From positions 124,001 to 188,000 of the forward strand of contig NZ_SJKB01000003.1 of NCBI RefSeq assembly GCF_004331465.1: a stretch of DNA of 64,000 nt. Direction: 5' to 3'. A model generated the notes under the pieces. The model saw only the letters and a list, made by a program, of their open reading frames with translations, had not been told where the DNA came from and ran no database searches. Origin of the DNA: Kribbella pittospori. GTDB taxonomy: Bacteria; Actinomycetota; Actinomycetes; Propionibacteriales; Kribbellaceae. The stretch's first letter is position 1, and each line of letters opens with the position of its first letter. Shown here piece after piece: positions 9,682 through 17,325 of this stretch. The translations under genes and the position numbers were made by a program.

Positions 9682-10278
9682 GTGACCGGACTCAGGGAGC
9701 GGAAGAAGCAGCAGACGTACGACGCGTTGTCGCAGGCGGCGATCGCGTTGTTCCTCGAGCACGGCTTCGACGAGGTCTCCGTCGCCGACATCGCGGCTGC
9801 CGTCGATGTCTCCAAGCCGACGCTCTTCAAGTACTTCGCGACCAAGCAGGACCTGGTGCTGCACCGGATCGCCGATCACCAGCACGAGGCCGCTCGAGTT
9901 GTCACGGCCGCCGAGGGGTCGCCGATCGACGCGCTGCATCGCCATTTCCTGGCCGGGCTGGAGCGGCGCGATCCTGTCACCGGGCTGAACGACGTACCGC
10001 AGGTGCTCGCGTATCACCGGCTCGTGTTCACCACGCCGGCGCTGTCGACGCGGATGCACGAGTTCATGGATGAGGACGAGCGGGCGCTGGCGAAGGCGCT
10101 CGGGGGAGACGCGACGGGTGAGGTGACGGCAGCCCAGGTCGTGGCGGTCCAGCGGGTGCTGGCCCGCCGCAACTGGTCGGCCATCGATGCCGGCAGTTCC
10201 GCCACAGATCGCTACCCAGAGGCGGTTGCGGAAGCCGACGCGGCCTTCGCGAGGCTGACCACTAGGGTGGTGCCGTGA
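9682..10278 (+). CDS. TetR family transcriptional regulator
   Basis: 198 residues. N-terminal helix-turn-helix is clear: [20 protein letters not shown], then [24 protein letters not shown] (around residues 26-50). The C-terminal ligand domain is not recognisable beyond that. GTG 9682 is the start because the nearest upstream ATG (9674) runs into a stop after three codons; the leader would be very short. It probably represses itself and the divergent helD gene through the inverted repeat between them. Its stop overlaps the aroQ start by 4 nt (GTGA), an unusual coupling of a regulator with a housekeeping enzyme. Confidence 0.92.
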   Translation: MTGLRERKKQQTYDALSQAAIALFLEHGFDEVSVADIAAAVDVSKPTLFKYFATKQDLVLHRIADHQHEAARVVTAAEGSPIDALHRHFLAGLERRDPVTGLNDVPQVLAYHRLVFTTPALSTRMHEFMDEDERALAKALGGDATGEVTAAQVVAVQRVLARRNWSAIDAGSSATDRYPEAVAEADAAFARLTTRVVP

Positions 10279-10724
10279 CTGATGTGAGTGCGCGGCGGGT
10301 GCTGGTACTGAACGGGCCGAACCTCGGGCGGCTCGGGTCGCGCGAGCCCGATGTGTACGGCGCGACGACGTTCGCCGACCTGGTCGCCGACTGCGAGAAG
10401 ACCGGCGCCGAGCTCGGGCTGGACGTCGAGGTGCGGCAGACCGACGACGAGGCCGAACTGGTCCACTGGCTGCACGAGGCGGCCGACGGCAAGATCCCGG
10501 TGGTGCTGAACCCGGCGGCCTTCACCCACTACTCCTATGCGCTGCGCGACGCCTGCTCCCAGCGCACGGCACCCCTGATCGAGATCCACCTGACGAACCC
10601 CGCCACCCGCGAGGAGTTCCGCCACACCAGCGTCGTCGCCGGCGTGGCCACCGGCACGATCGCCGGATTCGGCGCGGATTCGTACCGCCTCGCGCTGCGC
10701 GCGATCACCTCGCTCACCGCCTGA
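10275..10724 (+). CDS. aroQ: type II 3-dehydroquinate dehydratase
   Basis: 149 residues, typical for the dodecameric type II enzyme, which dehydrates 3-dehydroquinate to 3-dehydroshikimate. Visible: [17 protein letters not shown] at the N-terminus with the flexible-loop arginine and the tyrosine of [34 protein letters not shown] and [11 protein letters not shown]. The GTG start lies in the tetR stop. It belongs functionally with aroC-aroK-aroB upstream but is separated by the Gfo/Idh/MocA, helD and tetR genes. Confidence 0.97.
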   Translation: MTDVSARRVLVLNGPNLGRLGSREPDVYGATTFADLVADCEKTGAELGLDVEVRQTDDEAELVHWLHEAADGKIPVVLNPAAFTHYSYALRDACSQRTAPLIEIHLTNPATREEFRHTSVVAGVATGTIAGFGADSYRLALRAITSLTA

Positions 10725-10736
10725 TTCGAACCAAAG

Positions 10737-10750
10737 TGCCCTTTCGGGCA
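10737..10750 (+). terminator. weak hairpin after aroQ
   Basis: TGCCC-tttc-GGGCA, 12 nt after the aroQ stop, without a U-tract. Possibly a weak terminator. The rest of 10751-10980 shows no gene or clear site. Confidence 0.3.
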
Positions 10751-10980
10751 TCTAGCTCACTGTGGGGCCGGCCGGGGGCGGCGATGCGGCCAAGAGATCA
10801 GGCTGAGATGCCGGTGAGATATGGATGCCTCACGCTAGGGATCGGGTCGTGTTGTGGCCGTCACCAGTTCTTAAGGCTGGCTGAAGGCCAGGGGTCACGA
10901 TCGGAATCGACGATTTGGGGGTTCGTGTGGCTGCGGATTCGATCCGTTCGGTTCATCAACGCTCTGGGGGAGTGACAAGA

Positions 10981-11649
10981 ATGACGACGCAACAACGTAT
11001 TCCGGTCTGGGTCAAAGCGCTGGACCCGCTGTCGCAGTTCGGGCTCGTGCACACGCTCCGGCAGCGGTCGGAGGTTGCGCTGATCAACGAGACCGACCTG
11101 GCCGCGCTGCACAGCCAGTCGACCGACCAGCGCACCGCCCCGCCAGCGGTTGCCTTGATCGCGGTCGACTCGCTGGATGCGGCCGCGGTCCACGTGCTCC
11201 GCTCGGCCACCCAGCGGGGGTGCCGCCGGACCGTGCTGATCGGCAGCGTGATCGACGACGACGCGCTGATGACCGCGGTCGAGTTGGGCGTGTCCGGCGT
11301 ACTCCGGCGGACCGAGGCGACGGCCGACCGCATCGTCCACCTGGTGCAGTCCGCGGCTGCGGGTGACGGCAGCCTGCCACCCGATCTCCTCGGTCGCCTG
11401 CTCGGTCAGGTGTCGCGGATGCAGCGGCACGTGCTCGCACCACGCGGGCTGTCCCACACCGGGCTGTCGGACCGCGAGACGCAGGTACTGCGCCTGGTGG
11501 CCGACGGCAAGGACACCCAGGAGATCGCCCGGGAACTGTCCTACTCGGAGCGGACGGTGAAGAACGTCCTGCACGACGTCACCAGCCGCCTGCAACTCAA
11601 GAACCGCTCGCACGCGGTCGCCTACGCCCTGCGTGAGGGCCTGATCTAG
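10981..11649 (+). CDS. LuxR-type (NarL-like) transcriptional regulator
   Basis: 222 residues. The C-terminal 60 residues are a clear LuxR/GerE helix-turn-helix: LSDRETQVLRLVADGKDTQEIARELSYSE... then RTVKNVLHDVTSRLQLKNRSHAVAYA. The N-terminal 150 residues have receiver-like spacing but lack the acidic pocket and the DxxMP phosphorylation motif, so this is probably a phosphorylation-independent or degenerate response regulator. ATG 10981 is preceded by GGGGGAG. It lies 34 nt before the PIMT-like methyltransferase gene on the same strand, so joint transcription is likely. Confidence 0.85.
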   Translation: MTTQQRIPVWVKALDPLSQFGLVHTLRQRSEVALINETDLAALHSQSTDQRTAPPAVALIAVDSLDAAAVHVLRSATQRGCRRTVLIGSVIDDDALMTAVELGVSGVLRRTEATADRIVHLVQSAAAGDGSLPPDLLGRLLGQVSRMQRHVLAPRGLSHTGLSDRETQVLRLVADGKDTQEIARELSYSERTVKNVLHDVTSRLQLKNRSHAVAYALREGLI

Positions 11650-11683
11650 CGCATCCGAGTAGGCGCGCGACTACGCTGGATGC

Positions 11684-12898
11684 ATGACAGATCAGCGCAG
11701 CGACGCGGCTCAGGCCGATGCGCTGCGTGCCGCGCTGACCCGGCATCTGGTTGCCGAAGGCACCATTCGGGACGAGCGGGTGGCGGCGGCCTTCGCGGCT
11801 GTGCCGCGGCATCTGTTCGTTCCGCGGAGCAGCCTCGACATCGCGTACGCCGACGATGTCGTGCTGATGAAGCGGAACGCGGCCGGCGTGGTGATCAGCT
11901 CGGTGTCGCAGCCGAGCATCGTCGCGCTGATGCTGGAGCAGGCCGAGGTCCGTCCCGGCGATCGCGTGCTGGAGATCGGTTCCGGCGGCTACAACGCTGC
12001 GCTGCTGTGCGAACTGGCCGGGCCGAAGGGCGCCGTGACGACGGTCGACATCGACCCCGAGGTCACCGACCGGGCCCGGGTCGTGCTCGACGATGCCGGG
12101 TACGGCGACGTCCGGGTGGTCGAGGCCGACGGGGAGTTCGGGGTGCCGGAGGATGCGCCGTACGACCGGATCGTGGTGACTGTGACGGCGTGGGACATCG
12201 CGCCGGCCTGGAGCGATCAGCTCGGCGCCGGCGGCCGGATCGTCGTACCGCTGCGGTTGCGCGGGCAGACGCGGTCGATCGCGTTCGACCGGGTGGAGGA
12301 GCATCTGGAGAGCCGGTCGACGACGCCGTGCGGTTTCGTCTCCATGCAGGGAGCGGGGGCGAACTACGAGCGGCTGATCTCGATCTGGGGCGACGCGGCG
12401 AGTGTGAGCTTCGACGAGGACCAGGTGCCGGAGGAGCACCCGTTCGACGGGGTCCTGGATCAACCGCGCGAACAGGTCTGGTCAGGCGTCGTGGTCAACC
12501 GCGAGGAACAGCTCTCCGACCTCCAGCTCTGGCTGGCCAGCACACTGCCCGGGTACTGCGTTCTGTCCGCGGAGCGATCGCTCCAGGAGGAAGGCGTGGT
12601 CACGCCGTCGCCGCACTGGGGAGCGGCAGCGGTGGCAACTGGCGACAGCGTGGCGTACCTGACGTCGTGTCCGGCCCGGCGGCGGCCGGAGTCGCACATG
12701 GAACTCGGGGTGAACGGTCACGGCCCGGACGCGGATGACCTGATCGACCGGCTGATCGACCAGGTGCGGATCTGGAACCGGCGGCTCCGGCACGGTCCCG
12801 GGCCGCGCTACCGGATCGACGCGGCCGGGACCGAACTGCCCGCCGGTTTCCACATCGACCGGCGGCACAGCAGCGTCACCGTCAACTGGCCGGCGTAG
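11684..12898 (+). CDS. PIMT-like methyltransferase, lanthipeptide-associated (FxLD) type
   Basis: 404 residues. Residues 1-210 resemble protein-L-isoaspartate O-methyltransferase: RHLFVP, VISSVSQPSIVALMLEQ, then the SAM-binding VRPGDRVLEIGSGGYNAALL and GAGGRIVVPLRL. Instead of ending near residue 220 as in housekeeping enzymes, it continues about 190 residues, the architecture I know from methyltransferases annotated 'FxLD system', some of which methylate aspartate in class I lanthipeptides. No lanthipeptide dehydratase, cyclase or FxLD precursor is visible, so this is either a stand-alone enzyme or serves a distant cluster. The last 17 nt overlap the convergent hypothetical gene. Confidence 0.75.
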   Translation: MTDQRSDAAQADALRAALTRHLVAEGTIRDERVAAAFAAVPRHLFVPRSSLDIAYADDVVLMKRNAAGVVISSVSQPSIVALMLEQAEVRPGDRVLEIGSGGYNAALLCELAGPKGAVTTVDIDPEVTDRARVVLDDAGYGDVRVVEADGEFGVPEDAPYDRIVVTVTAWDIAPAWSDQLGAGGRIVVPLRLRGQTRSIAFDRVEEHLESRSTTPCGFVSMQGAGANYERLISIWGDAASVSFDEDQVPEEHPFDGVLDQPREQVWSGVVVNREEQLSDLQLWLASTLPGYCVLSAERSLQEEGVVTPSPHWGAAAVATGDSVAYLTSCPARRRPESHMELGVNGHGPDADDLIDRLIDQVRIWNRRLRHGPGPRYRIDAAGTELPAGFHIDRRHSSVTVNWPA

Positions 12899-13559
12899 TC
12901 CCGGGGCGCGCTGCGTTCCGGACCGTCTCCCAGAGCTCGTCGATGTCCGAGCGGTCGTCGGGCTCCGGCTTGTCGACCCAGCCGCTGGACCAGGTCTCCT
13001 CGTCGCGGTCCAGGTCGAAGATCGACTCGGCGAACGCGGCGGAGCCGACGTACCGGGTGTCCTCGTCGGCCCCAGGCTCGGGAATCTCCGGCGCAGGCTT
13101 GCTCTGGGCCGGCTTGTTCTGGGCCGGTTTGTTCGCGGTACCCGTTGGCTTGGCGCCCGCCGGAGCAACCAGGTTGCGGGCGTACTCCTGCGCTTCGAGC
13201 AGGCCCATGTCCAACTCGTCGGAGAGCAGCCGGACCGCGCCCACCTCGTGGCCCGCCGTCATCAGCTCGCGCACCCGGGTGTCCACATCCTGCCGGGGAG
13301 CTTTCTGACGCTGCTGGAACTGGATCTGCGGGTACGGCGCCGGCGGCTGATACTGCTGCGGCGGTGCTGGCTGGGCGTACTGCGCGTACTTCGGCCCGAG
13401 CTCGAGCGGCGGGCCGCCGTTCTTCTGCACCTCGGCCTGGATCCGGTTGATCACCGCCTGGACGCGGGGGTTCGGCGTACCGCGTGTCTTGCTCTGCTGC
13501 TTGGCCTTGGCGACCAGGCTGACGATGATCATGATCACGACGAAGATCGCGAACTCCAC
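12882..13559 (-). CDS. membrane-anchored hypothetical protein with Pro/Gln-rich linker
   Basis: 225 residues, no family recognised. A hydrophobic segment at residues 2-17 (EFAIFVVIMIIVSLVA) anchors the N-terminus, followed by basic KAKQQSK. A Pro/Gln/Tyr-rich linker (around residues 70-100) and a Lys-Pro-Ala repeat region (NKPAQNKPAQSKP) flank a possible helical segment (RVRELMTAGHEVGAVRLLSDE, a ribosomal-L7/L12-like pattern). The tail is acidic. GTG 13559 is the start because AAGGAGGT lies 5 nt upstream, between it and an in-frame GTG at 13580. Probably cytoplasmic domain held at the membrane; role unknown. Confidence 0.75.
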   Translation of the reverse strand: MEFAIFVVIMIIVSLVAKAKQQSKTRGTPNPRVQAVINRIQAEVQKNGGPPLELGPKYAQYAQPAPPQQYQPPAPYPQIQFQQRQKAPRQDVDTRVRELMTAGHEVGAVRLLSDELDMGLLEAQEYARNLVAPAGAKPTGTANKPAQNKPAQSKPAPEIPEPGADEDTRYVGSAAFAESIFDLDRDEETWSSGWVDKPEPDDRSDIDELWETVRNAARPGTTPAS

Positions 13560-13664
13560 GGCTGACCTCCTTGTCGTCACGTCCGAAAAGCCAGCCTACG
13601 GGGCAACAGGGGCCGTCCACGTCGTGCCGCGACCGCGGAATCGGAGGATGCGGGGTGTGACCGC

Positions 13665-13670
13665 TACAAT
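13665..13670 (+). promoter_or_regulatory. probable -10 element for efp-nusB
   Basis: TACAAT, 40 nt before the efp GTG, is close to the consensus -10 hexamer. No convincing -35 hexamer is seen at the proper distance. Confidence 0.4.
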
Positions 13671-13709
13671 CCACTGTTACCGCTGATCGATTTCGAAGGG
13701 CATACCCGC

Positions 13710-14273
13710 GTGGCAACGACGAACGACCTCAAGAACGGCATGGTGCTCGACCTGGACGGGCAGCTGTGGTCCGTGGTCTGGTTCCAGCACCACAAGCCGG
13801 GTAAGGGCGGCGCCGTGGTCCGGACGAAGCTGAAGAACGTGCTGTCCGGCAAGGTGGTCGACAAGACCTTCAACGCCGACGTCAAGGTCGAGGTGGCCCA
13901 GGTCGACAAGCGCGACATGACCTACCTGTACAACGACGGCTCGGCGTACGTCTTCATGGACAAGTCCACCTACGACCAGCTGCAGATCCAGCCCGAGGTG
14001 GTCGGCGACGCCTCCCACTTCCTGCTGGAGAACCAGGACGCGATCGTCGCGGTGCACGACGACCTGCCGTTGTACGTCGAGCTCCCGGCCTCGGTCGAGC
14101 TCACGGTCGAGTACACCGAGCCGGGTCTGCAGGGCGACCGCTCCAGCGGCGGCACCAAGCCGGCCAAGCTGGAGACCGGCTACGACATCCAGGTCCCGCT
14201 GTTCCTGACCACCGGCGAGAAGGTCAAGGTCGACACCCGCACCGGGGACTACCTCGGCCGCGTCACCTCCTGA
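13710..14273 (+). CDS. efp: translation elongation factor P
   Basis: 187 residues. EF-P enters the ribosomal E/P region and relieves stalling on polyproline. Three-domain layout with the domain I loop [17 protein letters not shown] placing Lys32 at the tip. In actinobacteria this lysine acts without the usual beta-lysyl modification, and no epmA/epmB-like genes are nearby, consistent with this. The C-terminal signature [17 protein letters not shown] is present. GTG 13710 has GAAGGG 9 nt upstream. nusB follows after 25 nt. Confidence 0.98.
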   Translation: MATTNDLKNGMVLDLDGQLWSVVWFQHHKPGKGGAVVRTKLKNVLSGKVVDKTFNADVKVEVAQVDKRDMTYLYNDGSAYVFMDKSTYDQLQIQPEVVGDASHFLLENQDAIVAVHDDLPLYVELPASVELTVEYTEPGLQGDRSSGGTKPAKLETGYDIQVPLFLTTGEKVKVDTRTGDYLGRVTS

Positions 14274-14298
14274 CGTTCGAGAGAGCTGACAACAGAAG

Positions 14299-14709
14299 AT
14301 GTCTGCCCGTAGCAAGGCCCGTAAACGCGCACTCGACGTGCTGTTCGAGTCCGAGGTCAGGGGGCTGCCGGTCGGCGGCACCCTGTCCGACCGGGTGGCG
14401 GACAACGACCCGCCGGTGAACGAGTTCACCGTGGCGCTGGTCGAGGGTGTCGCGAAGCACATCGACGTGATCGACGACCTGCTCCAGACGCACTCGGTGG
14501 GCTGGTCGCTGGACCGGATGCCCGCGGTGGACCGCAACATCCTGCGGATCGGGACCTACGAGCTGCTGTTCGACGACCAGGTGCCGGATGTGGTCGCGGT
14601 GAGCGAAGCGGTCGCGATGGCGCGCGACCTGTCGACGGACGAGTCGCCGGCGTTCGTGAACGGCCTGCTGGCCAGGCTGCTGCAGTTGAAGCCCACCCTG
14701 GGCGTCTGA
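14299..14709 (+). CDS. nusB: transcription antitermination factor NusB
   Basis: 136 residues, the normal size for this all-helical RNA-binding protein of the rRNA antitermination complex. Visible: SARSKARKRALDVLFESE at the N-terminus, WSLDRMPAVDRNILRIGTYEL and the C-terminal ESPAFVNGLLARL. It follows efp at 25 nt and is followed by a 275-nt gap, so efp-nusB is probably a two-gene unit here. The usual actinobacterial pepQ gene beside efp is absent from this window. Confidence 0.96.
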   Translation: MSARSKARKRALDVLFESEVRGLPVGGTLSDRVADNDPPVNEFTVALVEGVAKHIDVIDDLLQTHSVGWSLDRMPAVDRNILRIGTYELLFDDQVPDVVAVSEAVAMARDLSTDESPAFVNGLLARLLQLKPTLGV

Positions 14710-14741
14710 GGAACGAGGGGGGCGAGCCCTCCGGGAATCGG

Positions 14742-14774
14742 GGCCCGGTGACCGTCTCGGTACGGTCCCGGGCC
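14742..14774 (+). terminator. candidate hairpin terminator after nusB
   Basis: GGCCCGG-tg-ACCGT, loop ctcggt, ACGGT-c-CCGGGCC gives a 7+5 bp stem 33 nt after nusB. There is no U-tract, so it may be a GC-type terminator. The remaining sequence to 14984 holds no clear gene. Confidence 0.5.
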
Positions 14775-14984
14775 GGCTTGTCGTCCCCGTGGTGTGGCTC
14801 GGGGGGAACGGCCCCGGCCTGGTGCGGCGGGTGAGGTGATGCCCGCCACTGGTCCTGCATCTTTGCGTACTGCGTAATCCGTGCTGCGTTCCTGCTTCTT
14901 CTGGTCAAGCCCGGCCCCGCAAGGGAGCGGGCGGGCGGCCGCGGGCCAGCTGCTACGAGCCCCGACCGTCTCTCACGCCTCGCT

Positions 14985-15497
14985 TCAGGCGCCGGCTACC
15001 TCGGACTCCTCGACGTCGCCCTTCGCCTCCGGGTTCAGAACTCCCCAGGAGATGAAGCGCTCGGTCAGAGTCGTCGGCGACTCGTCGTAGATCACCGCGA
15101 GCGTGCGCATGTCGTCCTGACGGATCGACAGCACCTTGCCGTTGTAGTCCCCGCGCTGAGCCTGGATCGTGGCCGCGTACCGCGTCAGCGGACCGGCCTC
15201 ACTCGCGTCGAGGTGTTGCAGAGCCTCCAGGTCGAGGATCAACCGGGGCGGAGCGGCAGCCGCAGCGGCCGCGCTGGCGGAACCAGGCAGCAGTTCACGG
15301 ATCGGCACGCCGTAGAAATCGGCGAGCTCCGCGAGCTTCTGGACCGTGACGGCCCGATCGCCGCGCTCGTACGAGCCGACGACGACCGCCTTCCAGCGAC
15401 CCTTGGACTTCTCTTCCACGCCATGCAGCGACAGTCCCTGCTGCTGGCGGATGGCACGTAGCTTGCCACCCAGTGTCTTCGCGTATTCGCTAGGCAC
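14985..15497 (-). CDS. bldD: developmental regulator BldD, cyclic-di-GMP-responsive
   Basis: 170 residues. N-terminal Xre-type helix-turn-helix (about residues 8-70: KLRAIRQQQGLSLHGVEEKSKGRW, SYERGDRAVTV, KLAELADFYGVPI), an alanine-rich linker and a C-terminal domain with R115-G-D117 and R126-Q-D-D129. That paired pattern is the cyclic-di-GMP-binding signature of Streptomyces BldD, where the ligand drives dimerisation and repression of sporulation genes. GTG 15497 matches the family start (PSEYAKTLGGKLR). Located between nusB and pyrR on the opposite strand, as in related genomes. BldD generally represses its own gene. Confidence 0.97.
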   Translation of the reverse strand: MPSEYAKTLGGKLRAIRQQQGLSLHGVEEKSKGRWKAVVVGSYERGDRAVTVQKLAELADFYGVPIRELLPGSASAAAAAAAPPRLILDLEALQHLDASEAGPLTRYAATIQAQRGDYNGKVLSIRQDDMRTLAVIYDESPTTLTERFISWGVLNPEAKGDVEESEVAGA

Positions 15498-15513
15498 GCT
15501 GGTTCTTCCCTCC

Positions 15514-15531
15514 GACTAGTTTCGTCTAGTC
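15514..15531. promoter_or_regulatory. inverted repeat upstream of bldD
   Basis: GACTAG-tttcgt-CTAGTC, 17 nt before the bldD start on its transcribed side. It does not look like the published BldD box as I remember it, so a different regulator or an RNA hairpin is possible. Confidence 0.4.
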
Positions 15532-15655
15532 CGGCCCGCCGGAACGGGCCGGTCGGTGAAACCCCCCTCGATTACACAGAGTAACAATATTCCGGCGGCG
15601 AGGCCAGCGTCAAGACGGCGTGTCACATCCGATACCATGTCAAGCGGTCCGAACG

Positions 15656-15692
15656 TCCTTTAAAGACCCGTCCAGAGAGGCGGGAAAGGAGG
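15656..15692 (+). promoter_or_regulatory. PyrR-binding RNA hairpin overlapping the pyrR ribosome binding site
   Basis: CCCG-TCCAGAGAGG-CGGG (15667-15684) contains the conserved TCCAGAGAGG PyrR-binding loop. A lower stem, TCCTTT (15656-15661) with AAAGGA (15685-15690), flanks a purine bulge AAAGA. The lower stem pairs with the AAAGGAGG ribosome binding site of pyrR, so UMP-bound PyrR would block translation of its own operon, as described for mycobacterial pyrR leaders. Confidence 0.85.
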
Positions 15693-15702
15693 AACGGTAG
15701 CG

Positions 15703-16308
15703 ATGAGCCCTGCCCACAGCGCAGAGTCCCCAGACGTCGCGGCCGCGCCGAAACCGGCGCCCCGCACGGTCCTGGACGCTTCCGACATTTCCCGGGCACT
15801 GATCCGGATCGCGCACGAGATCCTCGAGCGCAACCGCGGTGCCGACCCGGTCGTCCTGCTCGGCATCCCCACCCGAGGCGTCGGTCTGGCCCGGCGTGTC
15901 TCCGACCGGATCGCGGCGGTCGAGGGGCAGAGCGTGCCGACAGGGTCACTCGATGTGACCATGTACCGCGACGACATCCGGCTCAAACCACCCCGTGGCC
16001 TGGAGCACACCGACATCCCGCCGGGCGGCATCGACGGCAAGGTGGTGGTGCTGGTCGACGACGTGCTGTTCTCCGGCCGCACCATCCGGGCCGCGCTGGA
16101 CGCGATCGGCGACATCGGCCGGCCGCGCGCGGTCCAGCTCGCGGTCCTGGTCGACCGCGGCCACCGCGAACTGCCGATCCGCGCCGACTACGTGGGCAAG
16201 AACCTGCCGACCTCCCTGGTCGAGCGCGTCACTGTCCACCTGACCGAGTACGACGGAGCCGACGCGGTACTGATCGCGGACAAGACCGGAACGGGGGCGA
16301 AGGCCTGA
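15703..16308 (+). CDS. pyrR: bifunctional pyr operon regulator / uracil phosphoribosyltransferase
   Basis: 201 residues. UMP-sensing RNA-binding protein with uracil phosphoribosyltransferase activity. The PRPP loop [21 protein letters not shown] lies around residues 114-134 (key acidic pair DD then SGRT), and the family segments [16 protein letters not shown] and [10 protein letters not shown] are present. The first 20 residues are an Ala/Pro-rich extension. ATG 15703 follows AAAGGAGG. Its target hairpin lies just upstream. First gene of the pyrimidine operon; its stop overlaps the pyrB start by one base. Confidence 0.97.
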   Translation: MSPAHSAESPDVAAAPKPAPRTVLDASDISRALIRIAHEILERNRGADPVVLLGIPTRGVGLARRVSDRIAAVEGQSVPTGSLDVTMYRDDIRLKPPRGLEHTDIPPGGIDGKVVVLVDDVLFSGRTIRAALDAIGDIGRPRAVQLAVLVDRGHRELPIRADYVGKNLPTSLVERVTVHLTEYDGADAVLIADKTGTGAKA

Positions 16309-17249
16309 TGAAGCACCTGCTGAGTGCGGGGGATCTGAGCCGGGACGAGGCGAACCTGATCCTGGACACCGCCGAGGAGATGCGGTCGCTGGCCGACCGC
16401 CCGATCAAGAAGCTGCCCGCGCTGCGCGGCCGGACCGTGGTGAACCTGTTCTTCGAGGACTCCACCCGGACCCGGATCTCGTTCGAGGCGGCGGCCAAGC
16501 GGCTGTCCGCGGACGTGATCAACTTCTCCGCCAAGGGCTCCAGCGTGAGCAAGGGCGAGAGCCTGAAGGACACCGCGCTCACCCTGCAGGCGATGGGCGC
16601 CGACGGAGTGGTCTGCCGGCACGGTTCGTCCGGCGCGCCGCACCTGCTCGCCACCTCGGGCTGGATGACCGGCTCGGTGGTCAACGCCGGCGACGGCACC
16701 CATGAGCACCCGACCCAGGCGTTGCTCGACGCCTTCACGATGCGCCGTCACCTCGGCTCGCTGGAGGGCCGCCGGATCACGATCGTCGGCGACGTACTGC
16801 ACTCCCGGGTCGCCCGGTCCAACGTGTTGCTGCTGTCGACGCTCGGCGCGGACGTCACTGTGGTCGCGCCGCCGACGCTGCTGCCCGTCGACATGACGAG
16901 CTGGCCGTGCGCCACGTCGTACGACCTGGATGCTGCGCTGCCGAAGAGCGACGCGGTGATGATGCTGCGGGTGCAGCGGGAGCGGATGAACGACGCGTTC
17001 TTCCCGAGCGCTCGCGAGTACACCCGCCGCTACGGGCTCGACGTGCACCGGATGGCGCAGTTGCCGGACGAGGCGATCGTGCTGCACCCCGGCCCGATGA
17101 ACCGCGGCATGGAGATCAGTGCCGACGTCGCGGACTCGACCCGCTCGGTCATCGTCGAGCAGGTCACCAACGGGGTCGCCATCCGGATGGCGGTCCTCTA
17201 TCTACTGCTGTCCGGAAGCAACGAGAACACTGAGGAGCAGACCGCGTGA
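16308..17249 (+). CDS. pyrB: aspartate carbamoyltransferase catalytic chain
   Basis: 313 residues. Joins carbamoyl phosphate and aspartate. Carbamoyl-phosphate site [13 protein letters not shown] with STRTR at residues 52-56, [18 protein letters not shown] for the mobile lysine loop, [16 protein letters not shown] and [12 protein letters not shown] near the C-terminus. No pyrI regulatory subunit is nearby, as usual in actinobacteria. The next gene starts only after a 76-nt spacer carrying a duplicated 12-mer, the only loose joint in this operon. Confidence 0.98.
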   Translation: MKHLLSAGDLSRDEANLILDTAEEMRSLADRPIKKLPALRGRTVVNLFFEDSTRTRISFEAAAKRLSADVINFSAKGSSVSKGESLKDTALTLQAMGADGVVCRHGSSGAPHLLATSGWMTGSVVNAGDGTHEHPTQALLDAFTMRRHLGSLEGRRITIVGDVLHSRVARSNVLLLSTLGADVTVVAPPTLLPVDMTSWPCATSYDLDAALPKSDAVMMLRVQRERMNDAFFPSAREYTRRYGLDVHRMAQLPDEAIVLHPGPMNRGMEISADVADSTRSVIVEQVTNGVAIRMAVLYLLLSGSNENTEEQTA

Positions 17250-17251
17250 GC

Positions 17252-17318
17252 GAGCGAAGCGAGTTCACCATTCAGCACAGCCCGTGTCGCGCCTCATCGG
17301 CGCCCGGAGCGAAGCGAG
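17252..17318. repeat. duplicated 12-mer in the pyrB-pyrC spacer
   Basis: GAGCGAAGCGAG occurs at 17252-17263 and again at 17307-17318, 43 nt apart, in the only non-overlapping junction of the pyr operon. The second copy ends 8 nt before the pyrC ATG and supplies its GCGAGGA ribosome binding site. Confidence 0.8.
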
Positions 17319-17325
17319 GACGTCG

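Noticed and set aside
10736..10975. Short open frame between aroQ and the LuxR-type gene
   Set aside because: No ribosome binding site and no conserved or membrane pattern; amino-acid composition looks like random GC-rich translation.
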